Below, piece by piece: positions 26,801-40,100 of a stretch of DNA of 64,000 nucleotides (its first letter is position 1; each line of letters begins with the position of its first letter). The notes beneath the pieces are model-generated. The model was not told the origin of the DNA. It saw nothing but the letters and a program-made list of their open reading frames with translations, and ran no database searches. Both the position numbers and the translations under genes were made by a program. This stretch comes from Mercurialis annua. Its lineage: Eukaryota > Streptophyta > Magnoliopsida > Malpighiales > Euphorbiaceae. The stretch covers positions 22,890,201 through 22,954,200 of the forward strand of contig NC_065571.1 of assembly GCF_937616625.2 (NCBI RefSeq). The letters run 5' to 3'.

Positions 26801-27554
26801 GAAATAAATCCAAACGTTTCACCTTTTTAGCGATTTACGGCAACCGTTTACAAACGTTACGAAACAAATCCAAAAGTTTCACCTTTTTAGCGATTTAAGC
26901 CAAACGTTTACAAACGTTACGAAAAAAAACAAAATGTTTAAAACGTTACGAAACAAATCCAAACGTTTCACATTATTAGCGATTTAAGCCAAACATTTAC
27001 AAATTTATGAAACAAAACCTAGAGTTTCACCTTTTTAGCAATTTAAGACAAACGTTTACAAACATTTCAAAAAAAATCCAAGCATTTAATCTTTTTAGCA
27101 ATTTAAGCCAAACATTTACAAACGTTTCACCTTTTTAGCGATTTACGCCAAACGTTTACATACGTTACGAAACAAATCCAAAAGTTTCACCTTTTTAGTG
27201 ATTTAAGCCAAACATTTACAAAACGTTACGAAAAAAACCAAACGTTTAAAACGTTACGAAACAAATCCAAAAGTTTCACATTTTTAGCGATTTAAGCCAA
27301 ACATTTACAAATTTATGAAACAAAGCCTATAGTTTTACCTTTTTAGCAATTTAAGACAAACGTTTCCAAACATTTCAAAATAAATCCAAGCATTTCATCT
27401 TTTTAGCAATTCAAGCCAAACATTTACAAGGGTTATGAAACAAATCTAAGCATTTCATATTTTATGCAATTTAAACCAACGTTACGAAAAAAAACAAAAT
27501 GTTTAAAACGTTTACGAACGTTACGAAAAAAAACAAAATGTTTAAAACGTTACG
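17856..27554 (+). repeat. Higher-order repeat copy 2 (9,699 bp)
   Basis: Full-length unit: base 17,861 corresponds to 27,560 and the 9,699-9,700 bp offset holds across the whole unit. It contains about 160 monomers in fixed order. A 240-bp sample at 21,181-21,420 shows no difference from 30,881-31,120. The unit carries the extra segment at about 19,541-20,470 and ends in the rearranged junction at 27,479-27,555. Near identity over almost 10 kb indicates recent segmental amplification or conversion of whole blocks rather than monomer-by-monomer exchange. Confidence 0.92.
19541..20470 (+). repeat. Extra segment in higher-order copy 2
   Basis: This stretch replaces roughly one monomer of copy 1 (about 10,725-10,775), a net gain of 874 bp. 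Its first part repeats 17,072-17,780 of the preceding unit at offset about 2,489 (CGATATAGGC at 19,561 and 17,072). The whole stretch aligns with the distal flank at about 36,460-37,385. It therefore looks like the end of a unit plus its original flank joined back into the front of the next unit. Confidence 0.8.
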
Positions 27555-27555
27555 A
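27479..27555 (+). repeat. Rearranged unit junction, copy 2 to 3
   Basis: Same two-piece junction as at 17,780-17,860, with the same order and spacing. An identical complex breakpoint at two unit borders means the junction formed once and was then copied. Confidence 0.75.
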
Positions 27556-30500
27556 AACAAATCAAAGCGTTTCACCTTTGTAGCAATATAAGCCAAACGT
27601 TTACAAACGTTACAAAACAAATCCAAGTGTTTCTCCTTTTTAGCAATTTAAGCCAAATATTTACAAACTTTACGAAACAAATCCAAGCGTTTAACCTTTT
27701 TAGCAATTTAAGCCAAACGTTTACAAATGTTACAAAACAAATTAAACCAAGCGTTTCACCTTTTTATCAATTTAAGCCAAACGTTTACAAACATTACAAA
27801 TCAAATCCAAGCGTTTCTCCTTTTTAGCAATTTAAGCCAAACATTTACAAATGTTACGAAACAAATCCAAAGATTTCACCTTTTTAGCGATTTAAGCCAA
27901 ACGTTTACAAACGTTACAAAACAAATCTAAACGTTTCACCTTTTTAGCGATTTAAGCTAAATGTTTACAAACATTATGAAACAAAACCAAATGTTTAAAA
28001 TGTTACGAAACAAATCCAAATGTTTCACCTTTTTTGCGATTTAAGTCAAACATTTACAAACGTTACGAAACAAATTAAACCAAACGTTTCACCATTTTAG
28101 CAATTTAAGCCAAATGTTTAAAAACATTACAAAACAAATCCAAGCGTTTCTCCTTTTTAGCAATTTAAGTGAAATGTTTACAAACGTTACGAAACAAATC
28201 CTAGCGTTTCACATTTTTAGCAATTTAAGCCAAACGTTTACAAACGTTACGAAATAAATCCTGGCGTTTCACCTTTTTAGCAATTTAAGCCAAACGTTTC
28301 CAAACGTTACGAAACAAATCCAAACGTTTCACCTTTTTAGCGATTTAAGCCAAACGTTTACTAATGTTATAAAACAAATCGATACGTTTCCCCTTTTTAA
28401 TGATTTAAGCCAAACATTTGCAAATATTACTAAGCAAATTCAAACGTTTCACGTTTTTAGCTATTTAGGCCAAACGTTTACAAAAGTTTTGAAACAAATC
28501 CAAAAGTTTCTCCTTTTTAGCGATTTAAGCCAAACATTTACAAATATTACGAAACAAATCCAAACGTTTAACCTTTTTAGCGATTTAAGCCAAACATTTA
28601 AAAACGTTACGAAACAAATCCAAACGTTTCACCTTTTTAGCGATTTTAGCCAAATGTTAACAAACATTTCGAAACAAAACTAAACGTTTACAAACGTTAC
28701 GAAACAAATCCAAGTGTTTCACCTTTTTAGCAATTTAAGCCAAACGTTTACAAATGTTATGAAACAAATCCAAGCATTTCACTTTTTTAGCAATTAAAGC
28801 AAAACGTTTACAAACGTTACAAAACAATTCCAAACGTTACGAAACAAAAAAAATATTTACAAACGTTACGAAACAAATCCAAGCGTTTAAACTTTTTACA
28901 AATTTAAGCCAAACGTTTACAAACGTTCCGAAACAAATCCAAGAGGTTCACCTTCGTAGTAATTTAAATAAAACGTTTACAAATGTTCCAAAACAAATCT
29001 AAACGTTTCACTTTTTTAGCTATTTAAGCCAAACGTTTAGAAACGTTACGAAACAAATCCTAACGTTGCACCTTTTTAGCAATTTAAGCCAAACATTTAC
29101 AAAGGTTAGGAAACAAATTAAAATATTTCACCTTATTAGTAATTTAAGCCAAACGTTTGCAAAAGTTACGAAACAAATCAAAGCGTTTCACCTTTTTAGC
29201 AATATAAGCCAAACGTTTACAAACGTTACGAAACAAATCCAAGCGTTTCACCTTTTTAGCGATATAGGCTAAACGTTTACAAACGTTACGAAATAAATCC
29301 AAACGTTTCACCTTTTTAGCGATTTACGGCAACCGTTTACAAACGTTACGAAACAAATCCAAAAGTTTCACCTTTTTAGCGATTTAAGCCAAACGTTTAC
29401 AAACGTTACGAAAAAAAACAAAATGTTTAAAACGTTACGAAACAAATCCAAACGTTTCACATTTTTAGCGATTTAAGCCAAACATTTACAAATTTATGAA
29501 ACAAAACCTAGAGTTTCACCTTTTTAGCAATTTAAGACAAACGTTTACAAACATTTCAAAAAAAATCCAAGCATTTAATCTTTTTAGCAATTTAAGCCAA
29601 ACATTTACAAACGTTTCACCTTTTTAGCGATTTACGCTAAACGTTTACATACGTTACGAAACAAATCCAAAAGTTTCACCTTTTTAGTGATTTAAGCCAA
29701 ACATTTACAAAACGTTACGAAAAAAACCAAACGTTTAAAACGTTACGAAACAAATCCAAAAGTTTCACATTTTTAGCGATTTAAGCCAAACATTTACAAA
29801 TTTATGAAACAAAGCCTATAGTTTTACCTTTTTAGCAATTTAAGACAAACGTTTCCAAACATTTCAAAACAAATCCAAGCATTTCATCTTTTTAGCAATT
29901 CAAGCCAAACATTTACAAGGGTTATGAAACAAATCTAAGCATTTCATATTTTATGCAATTTAAACCAAACGTTTACAAATGTTATGAAACAAATCCAAGC
30001 GTTTCCCCTTTTTAGCTATTTAAGCCAAACGCTTACAAACCTGCGAAATAAATTTAAACGTTTCACCTTTTTAGCTATTTAAGCCAAACATTTACAAAGG
30101 TTATGAAACAAATCCAAATGTTTCACATTTTTAGCAATTTAAGCCAAACGTTTACAAATGTTACGAATCAATTCCAAGCGTTTCACCTTTTTAGCGATTT
30201 AAGCCAAACGTTTACAAATGTTACGAAACAAATTAAACCAAGCGTTTCACCTTTTTACCAATTTAAGCCAAACATATACAAACATTACAAAACAAATCCA
30301 AACGTTTCTCCTTTTTAGAAATATATGCCAAACGTTTACAAACGTTACGAAACAAATCCAAACGTTTCCCCTTTTTAGCGATTTAAGCCAAACGTTTTCC
30401 ATTTTTAGCGATTTAAGCCAAATGTTTACAAACGTTACAAAACTAAACCAAACGTTTAAAACGTTACGAAACAAATCCAAACGTTTCACATTTTTAGCGA

Positions 30501-33500
30501 TTTAAGTCAAACGTTGACAAACGTTACGAACAAATTAAACCAAGTGTTTCACCTTTTTAGAAATTTAAGCCAAACGTTTAAAAACATTACAAAACAAATC
30601 CAAGAGTTTCTCCTTTTTTGCAAATTAAGCCAAATGTTTACAAACGTAACAAAACAAATCCTAGGGTTTCACCTTTTTAGAAATTGAAGCGAAACGTTTA
30701 CAAACTTTACGAAACAAATCCTAGCGTTTCACATTTTTAGCAATTTAAGCCAATCGTTTACAAATGTTACTAAACAAATCCGAACGTTTTACCTATTTAG
30801 CGATTTAAGCCAAAAGTTTCGAAACGTTACGAAATAAATCCAAACGTTAAACCTTTTTAGCAATTTAAGCCAAACATTTACAATGGTTAAGAAACAAATT
30901 CAAATATTTAACCTTATTAGCAATTTAAGCCAAACGTTTGCAAACGTTACGAAACAAATCAAAGCGTTTCACCTTTTTAGCAATATAAGCCAAACGTTTA
31001 CAAACGTTACAAAACAAATCCAAGCGTTTCTCCTTTTTAGCAATTTAATCCAAACATTTACAAACTTTACGAAACAAATCCAAGCGTTTAACCTTTTTAG
31101 CAATTTAAGCCAAACGTTTACAAATGTTACAAAACAAATTAAACCAAGCGTTTCACCTTTTTATCAATTTAAGCCAAACGTTTACAAACATTACAAAACA
31201 AATCCAAGCGTTTCTCCTTTTTAGCAATTTAAGCCAAACGTTTACAAATGTTACGAAACAAATCCAAAGATTTCACCTTTTTAGCGATTTAAGTCAAACG
31301 TTTACAAACGTTACAAAACAAATCGAAACGTTTCCCATTATTAGCGATTTAAGTCAAACGTTTACAAACGTTATGAAACAAAACCAAATGTTTAAAATGT
31401 TACGAAACAAATCTAAATGTTTCACCTTTTTAGCGATTTAAGTCAAACATTTACAAAACGTTACGAAACAAATTAAACCAAGCGTTTCACCTTTTTAGCA
31501 ATTTAAGCCAAACGTTTAAAAAGATTACAAAACAAATCCAAGCGTTTCTCCTTTTTAGAAATTTAAGCGAAATGTTTACAAACGTTACGAAACAAATCCT
31601 AGCGTTTCACATTTTTAGCAATTTAAGCCAAACGTTTACAAACGTTACGAAATAAATCCTGGCGTTTCACCTTTTTAGCAATTTAAGCCAAACGTTTACA
31701 AACTATACGAAACAAATCCAAACGTTTCAACTTTTTAGCGATTTAAGCCAAACGTTTACAAACTTTACGAAACAAATCCAAACGTTAAACCTTTTTAGAA
31801 ATTTAAGCCAAACATTTGCAAAGGTTAAGAAACAAATTCAAATATTTCACCTTATTAGAAATTTAAGCCAAACGTTTGCAAACTTATGAAACAAATTCAA
31901 GCATTTCACCTTTTTAGTAATATAAGCCAAACGTTTGCAAACGTTACGAAATAAATCCAAGTGTTTCACCTTTTTAGCAATTTAAGCCAAACATTTACAA
32001 ATTTTATGAATCAAATCCAAATGTTTCACCTTTTTAGCGATTTAAGCCAAATGTTTACAACCGCTACGAAACAAATCCAAACGTTTCAGCGTTTTAGCAA
32101 TTTAAGCCAAACATTCACAAACGTTACGAAACAAATCCAAACGTTTGACCTATTTAGCGATATAAGCCAAACGTTGACAAACGTTACGAAAGAAATCCAA
32201 GCGTTTCACCTTTTTAGCGATTTGAGTCAAACAACTACAAACGTTACGAAACAAATCCAAACATTTCACCTTTTTAGCGATTTAGGCCAAACATTTACAA
32301 ACGTTACGATATAAATCCAAACGTTTCACCTATTTAGCGATTTACGCCAAACGTTTACAAATGTTACGAAAGAAATCCAAAAGTTTCACCTTTTTAGCGA
32401 TTTAAGCCAAACGTTTACAAAACGTTACAAAAAAAACCAAACGTTTAAAACATTACGAAACAAATCCAAACTTTTCACATTTTTAGTGATTTAAGCCAAA
32501 CATTTACAAATTTATGAAACAAAGCCTATAGTTTCACCTTTTTAGCAATTTAAGAGAAAGGTTTACAAACATTTCAAAACAAATCCAAGCATTTCATCTT
32601 TTTAGCAATTTAAGCCAAACATTTACAAACTTTACGAAACAAATCTAAGCGTTTCATCTTTTATGCAATTTAAACCAAACGTTTACAAATATTACGAAAC
32701 AAATCCAAGCGTTTTCCCTTTTTAGCGATATGAGCCAAATGCTTAGAAACCTACGAAATAAATTTAAAAGTTTCACATTTTTAGCTATTTAAGCCAAATA
32801 TTTACAAAGGTTATGAAACAAATGCAAATGTTTCACCTTTTTAGCAATTTAAGCCACACGTTTACAAATGTTACGAATCAAATCCAAGAGTTCACTTTTT
32901 TAACAATTTAAGTCAAACGTTTACAACCATTACGAAACAAATCCAAGTGTTTCACCTTTTTAGCAATTTAACCCAAACATTTACAAACGTTACGAAATAA
33001 ATCCAAAACCTTTCACCTTTTAAACCAAACCTTTACAAACGATAAGAAACAAAACCAAGTGTTTCACCTATTCAGTAATTTAAAGCAAACATTTACAAAC
33101 GTTATGAAACAAATCCAATTGTTCACCTTTTTGTAAATTTAAGCCAAACGTTTACAAACGTTACGAAACAAATCCAAACGTTTTACCTTTTTAGCGATTT
33201 AAGCCAAACGTTTACAAACGTTAATAAACAATTCCAAACATTTAACCTTTTTAGCGATTTAAGCCAAACATTTACAAACGTTACGAAACAAAACAAAACA
33301 TTACACCTTTTTAACAATTTAAGGAAAACTTTACAAAACTAATCCAAACGTTTCACCTTTTTAGCGATTTAAGCCAAACGTTTGACCTTTTTAGCGATTT
33401 AAGCCAAACGTTGACAAATGTTTCGAAACAAATCCAAAAGTTTCACCTTTTTAGCAATTTAAGCCAAACATTTACAAACTTTACGAAAGAAATCCAAACG

Positions 33501-36500
33501 TTTCAGCTTTTTAGCGATTTAAGCCGAACGTTTGCAAACATTACGAAACAAATTAAACCAAGCATTTAACCTTTTTATCAATTTAAGCCAAACGTTTAAA
33601 AACATTACAAAACAAATCCAAGCGTTTCTCCTTTTTTGTAATTTAAGCCAAATGTTTACAAACGTTACAAAACAAATCCTAGCGTTTCACCTTTTTAGCA
33701 ATTGAAGCAAAACGTTTACAAACGTTACGAAAGAAATCCTAGCGTTTCACTTTTTTAGCAATTTAAGCTAATCGTTTACAAACGTTACGAAACAAATCCA
33801 AACGTTAAATCTTTTTAGTAATTTAAGCCAAATATTTACAAAGGTTAAGAAACAAATTCATTAGCAATTTATGTCAAACGTTTGCAAACGTTACGAAATA
33901 AACCAAAGCATTTCACCTTTTTAGCAATATAAGCCAAACGTTTACAAACGTTACGAAACAAATCCAAGCATTTCACCTTTTTAGCAAATTAAGCCAAACA
34001 TTTACAAACTTTACGAAACAAATACAAGCGTTTCACCTTATTAGCGATTTAAGCCAAACGTTTACAAATGTTACAAAACAAATTAAACAAAGCGTTTCAC
34101 CTTTTTAGCAATTTAAGCCAAACGTTTACAAACATTACAAAACAAATCCAAGCGTTTCTCCTTTTTAGAAATTTATGCCAAACGTTTACAAACGTTACGA
34201 AACAAATCCAAAAGTTTCATCTTTTTAGCGATTTAAGTCGAACGTTTACAAACGTTACGAAACAAATCGAAACGTTTCCCATTTTTAGCGATTTAAGCCA
34301 AACGTTTGCAAACGTTATGAAACAAAACCAAATGTTTAAAACATTACGAAACAAATCCAAATGTTTCACCTTTTTTGCGATTTAAGTCAAACATTTACAA
34401 ACGTTACGAAACAAATTAAACCAAGTGTTTCACCTTTTTAGCAATTTAAGCCAAACGTTTAAAAACTTTACAAAACAAATCCAAACGTTTCTCCTTTTTA
34501 GCAATTTAAGCCAAATGTTTACAAACGTTACGAAACAAATCCTAGCGTTTCACATTTTTAGCAATTCAAGCCAAACATTTACAAACGTTATGAAACAAAT
34601 CCTAAAGTTTCACCTTTTTAGCAATTTAAGCCAAACATTTACAAAAGTTACGAAACAAATCCAACCGTTTCAACTTTTTAGCGATTTAAGCCAAACATTT
34701 ACAAACGTTACGAAACAAATCCAAACGTTAAACCTTTTTAGCAATTTAAACCAAACATTTACAAAGGTTAAGAAACAAATTCAAATATTTCATCTTATTA
34801 GGAATTTAAGCCAAACGTTTGCAAACGTTACGAAATAAATTCAAGCATTTCACCTTTTTAGCAATTTAAGCCAAATGTTTACAAATTTTATGAAACAAAT
34901 CCAAATGTTTCACCTTTTTAGCGATATAAGCCAAATGTTTACAACCGCTACGAAACAAATCCAAACGTTTGACCTATTTAGTGATTCAAGCCAAACATTG
35001 ACAAACGTTACGACACAAATTCAAGCGTTTCACCTTTTATGCGATTTAATTCAAACAAGTACAAATGTTACGAAACAAATCCAAACATTTCACCTTTTTA
35101 ACGATTTAGGCCAAACGTTTACAAACGTTACGAAATAAATACAAACGTTTCACCTTTTTAGCGATTTACGCCAAACGTTTACAAACGTTACGAAACAAAT
35201 CCAAAAGTTTCACCTTTTTAGTGATTTAAGCCAAACATTTACAAAACGTTACGAAAAAAAACCAAACGTTTAAAACGTTACGAAACAAATCCAAACGTTT
35301 CACATTTTTAGCGATTTAAGGCAAACATTTACAAATTCATGAAACAAAGCCTATAGGTTTACCTTTTTAGCAATTTAAGACAAACGTTTCCAAACATTTC
35401 AAAACAAATCCAAGCATTTCATCTTTTTAGCAATTTAAGCCAAACATTTACAAGGGTTATGAAACAAATCTAAGCATTTCATCTTTTATGCAATTTAAAC
35501 CAAACGTTTACAAATGTTACGAAACAAATTCAAATGTTTCACTTTTTTAGCAATTTAAGGCAAACGTTTACAAATGTTACGAATCAAATCCAAGCATTTC
35601 ACCTTTTTAACAATTTAAGCTAAACGTTTACAAACGCTACGAAACAAAACCAAACATTACACCTTTTTAACAATTTAAGGAAAACTTTACGAAACTAATC
35701 CAAACGTTTTACCTTTTTAGCGATTTAAGCCAATCTTTTCACCTTTTTAGCAATTTAAGCCAAACGTTGACATATGTTTCGAAACAGATCCAAACGTTTC
35801 ACCTTTTTAGCAATTTAAGCCAAGCGTTTACAAATGTTACGAAACAAATCCTAGCGTTTCACCTTTTTAGCAATTTAAGCCAAACGTTTACAAATGTTAC
35901 GAAACAAATCCAAACGTTTCAACTTTTTAGCGATTTAAGCCAAACTTTTACAAACGTAACGAAATAAATCCAAACGTTAAATCTTTTTAGCAATTTAAGC
36001 CAAACATTTACAAAGGATAAGAAACAAATTCAAATATTGCACCTTATTAAGAATTTAAGCCTAACGTTTGCAAACGTTACGAAACAAATTCAAGCATTTC
36101 ACCTTTTTAGTAATATAAGCCAAACGTTTGCAAACGTTACGAAAAAAATCCAAGCGTTTCACCTTTTTAGCAATTTAAGCCAAAATTTTACAAATTTTAG
36201 GAAACAAATCCAAATATTTCACCTTTTTAGCGATTTAAGCCAAATGTTTACAACCGTTACGAAACAAATCCAGACGTTTCACCCTTTTAGCAATTTAAGC
36301 CAAACATTTACAAACGTTACGAAACAAATCCAAACGTTTGACCTATTTAGCGATTTAAGCCAAACGTTGACAAACGTTACGAAACAAATCCAAGCGTTTC
36401 CCCTTTTTAGCGATTTAAGTCAAACAAGTACAAACGTTACGAAACAAATCCAAACGTTTCACCTTTTTAGCGATATAGGCTAAACGTTTACAAACGTTAC

Positions 36501-37180
36501 GAAATAAATCCAAACGTTTCACCTTTTTAGCGATTTACGGCAACCGTTTACAAACGTTACGAAACAAATCCAAAAGTTTCACCTTTTTAGCGATTTAAGC
36601 CAAACGTTTACAAACGTTACAAAAAAAAACAAAATGTTTAAAACGTTACGAAACAAATCCAAACGTTTCACATTTTTAGCGATTTAAGCCAAACATTTAC
36701 AAATTTATGAAACAAAACCTAGAGTTTCACCTTTTTAGCAATTTAAGACAAACGTTTACAAACATTTCAAAAAAAATCCAAGCATTTAATCTTTTTAGCA
36801 ATTTAAGCCAAACATTTACAAACGTTTCACCTTTTTAGCGATTTACGCCAAACGTTTACATACGTTACGAAACAAATCAAAAAGTTTCACCTTTTTAGTG
36901 ATTTAAGCCAAACATTTACAAAACGTTACGAAAAAAACCAAACGTTTAAAACGTTACGAAACAAATCCAAAAGTTTCACATTTTTAGCGATTTAAGCCAA
37001 ACATTTACAAATTTATGAAACAAAGCCTATAGTTTTACCTTTTTAGCAATTTAAGACAAACGTTTCCAAACATTTCAAAACAAATCCAAGCATTTCATCT
37101 TTTTAGCAAATTCAAGCCAAACATTTACAAGGGTTATGAAACAAATCTAAGCATTTCATATTTTATGCAATTTAAACCAA
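27555..37180 (+). repeat. Higher-order repeat copy 3 (terminal)
   Basis: Follows copy 2 base for base at offset 9,699-9,700, rising to 9,701 after one extra A near 37,109. It lacks the terminal rearranged junction of copies 1 and 2: at 37,172-37,180 it reads TTAAACCAA and continues as ordinary satellite (ACGTTTACAAATG). Continuing past the unit to about 37,385 it still matches the inner segment 20,270-20,475 before turning unique. It is therefore the distal end of the amplified block and preserves the unrearranged flank. Confidence 0.9.
29240..30170 (+). repeat. Extra segment in higher-order copy 3
   Basis: Same insertion as at 19,541-20,470, at offset 9,699-9,700, with matching breakpoints. 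Its presence in both copies 2 and 3 shows it arose before the last duplication of the 9.7-kb unit. Confidence 0.8.
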
Positions 37181-40100
37181 ACGTTTACAAATGTTATGAA
37201 ACAAATCCAAGCGTTTCCCCTTTTTAGCTATTTAAGCCAAACGCTTACAAACCTGCGAAATAAATTTAAACGTTTCACCTTTTTAGCTATTTAAGCCAAA
37301 CATTTACAAAGGTTATGAAACAAATCCAAATGTTTCACATTTTTAGCAATTTAAGCCAAACGTTTACAAATGTTACGAATCAAATCCAAGCGTTTCACCT
37401 TTTTAACAATTTAAGCCAAACGTTTACAACCATTACGAAACAAATCCAAGCGTTTCACCTTTTTAGCAATTTAACCCAAACGTTTATAAACGTTACGAAA
37501 CAAATCCAAACGTTTCACCTTTTTAAACCAAACCTTTACAAACGATAGGAAACAAGACCAAGCGTTTCACCTATTAAGTAATTTAAGCCAAACGTTTACA
37601 AACGTTACGAAACAAATCCAATTTTTCACCTTTTTAGAAATTTAAGCCAAACGTTTACTAACGTTACGAAACAAATCCAAACGTTTCACCTTTTTATAGA
37701 TTTAAGCCAAACGTTTACAAACGTTATTAAACAATTACAAACATTTAACCTTTTTAGCAATTTAACCCAAAAGTTTACAAACGTTACGAAACAAAACCAA
37801 ACATTACACCTTTTTAACAATTTAAGGAAAACTTTACGAAACTAATCCAAACGTTTCACCGTTTTAGCGATTTAAGCCAAATATTTCACCTTTTTATCAA
37901 TTTAAGCCAAACGTTGACAAATGTTTCGAAACAAATCCAAACGTTTCACTTTTTTAGCGATTTAAGCCAAACGTTACGAAATTAATCAAAACGTTTAAAA
38001 CGTTATGAAACCCTTTTGAGGAATTTAAGCCAAACCTTTACAAACGTTACGAAACAAATCCAAGCGTTCCACTTTTTTAACAATTTATGCAAAATGTTTA
38101 CAAATGTACCGAAACAAATCCAAGAGTTTCACTTTTTTAGTAATTTAAGCCAAACATTTACATACGTAACGAAACAAATCTAAGCGTTTCACCTTTTTAG
38201 CAATTTAGGCCAAACGTTTACAAACGTTACGAAACAAATTCAATGTTTCACCTTTTTAGCGATTTAAGCCAATCTTTAACAAACGATACGAAAAAAACAA
38301 ACGTTTCACCTTTTTAGCAATATAAGCCAAAAGTTTACAAACGTTACGAAACAACTCCAAACTTGTCACCTTTTTAGCGATTTATGCGAAACGTTTATAA
38401 ACGTTAAGAAAAAAATCCAAACGTTTAACCTTTTTAGCAAATTAAGCCAAACATTTACAAAGGTTAAGAAAGAAATCCAAATGTTTCACCTTTTTAGCAA
38501 TTTAAGCGAAACGTTTACAAACGTTACAAAACAAATCCAAGTGTTTCACCTTTTTAGCAATTTAAGCCAAACGTTTACAAACTTTACGAAAAAAATCCAG
38601 ATGTTTCACCTTTTTAGCGATTTAAGCCAAACGTTAACAAACATTACGAAACAAATCCAAACGTTTCACCTTTTTAGCGATTTAAGTCAAACATTACGAA
38701 ACAAATCCAAACGTTTCACCTTTTTAGCGATTTAAGTCAAACGTTTACAAATGTTCCGAAATCCAAACGTTTCGCCTTTTTAGCGATTTAAGCCAAACGT
38801 TTACAAACATTACGAAACAAAACCAAACCTTTAAAAAGTTACGAATCAAATCCAAACGTTTAAAACGTTATGAAACAAATCCAAATGTTTCACATTTTTA
38901 GCGATTTAAGCCAAACCTTTACAAAGGTTACGAAAAAAAACCAAGCATTTTAACTTTTTCACAATTTAAGCCAAACGTTTATAAACGTTACAAAACAAAT
39001 CCAAGCTTTTAACCTTTTTAGCAATGTAGGCCAAACGTTTACAAACGTTCGGAAACAAATCCAAGTGTTGCACTTATTTAGCAATTTAAGCCAAACGTTT
39101 ACAAACGTTGCGAAACAAATCCAAGCGTTTCTCCTTTCTAGCAATTTAAGCGAAACGTTTGCAAACGTTACGAAACAAATCCAAGCGTTTCACCTTTTTA
39201 GCAATTTAAGCCAAATATTTACAATCGTTACGAAACAAATCCAAACGTTTCACCTTTTTAGCGATTTAAGCCGAAAGTTTACAAATTTTATGAAACAAAA
39301 CCAAATATTTCACCTTTTTAGCAATTTAAGCCAAACGTATAAAAACGTTACGAAACAAATCCAAGCGTTTCTCCTTTCTAGCAATTTAAGCCAAACGTTT
39401 ACAAACGTTACGAAACAAAACCAAGTGTTTTACCTTTTTAGCAATATAAGCCAAACGTTTACAAACGTAACGAAACAAATCCAAGCGTTTCACCTTTTTA
39501 GCAATTCAAGCCAAACGTTTAGAAACGTTATAAAACAAATCCAAGCGTTTTACCTTTTTAGCAATTTAAGCCAAACATTTACAAACGTTACAAAACAAAT
39601 CCAAAAGTTTCACCTTTTTACCGTTCTAAGCCAAACGTTTACAAACGTTACGAAACAAATACAAACGTTTGACCTTTCCAGCGATTGAAGTCAAACGTTA
39701 CGTTACGGAACAAATTCAAACGTTTAACATATTTAGCGATTTAAGTCAAACGTTTACAAACGTTACGAAATAAATCCAAACGTTTCATCTTTTTAGCTAT
39801 TTAAGTCAAACGTTTACAAATGTTTCGAAACAAATCCAAACGTTACACCTTTTTAAGCCAAACTTTTACAAACGTTACAAAACAAAACCAAACGTTTAAA
39901 AAGTTACGAATCAAATCCCAACGTTTAAAACGTTACGAAACAAATCCAAATGTTTCACATTTTTAGCCATTTAAGCCAAACCTTTACAAACGTTACGAAA
40001 CAAAACCAAGCGTTTCAACTTTTTCGCAATTTAAGCCAATCGTTTATAAACGTTACAAAACAAAACCAAACATTTAAAACGTAACGAAAAGAATCCAAAT

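Noticed and set aside
9023..37180. Assembly artefact as the sole explanation of the 9.7-kb copies
   Set aside because: Copies differ by single bases, by the 874-bp segment and by the distal border, which is not expected from a simple duplicated contig. It cannot be excluded without reads, so it is listed as the main check rather than a conclusion.
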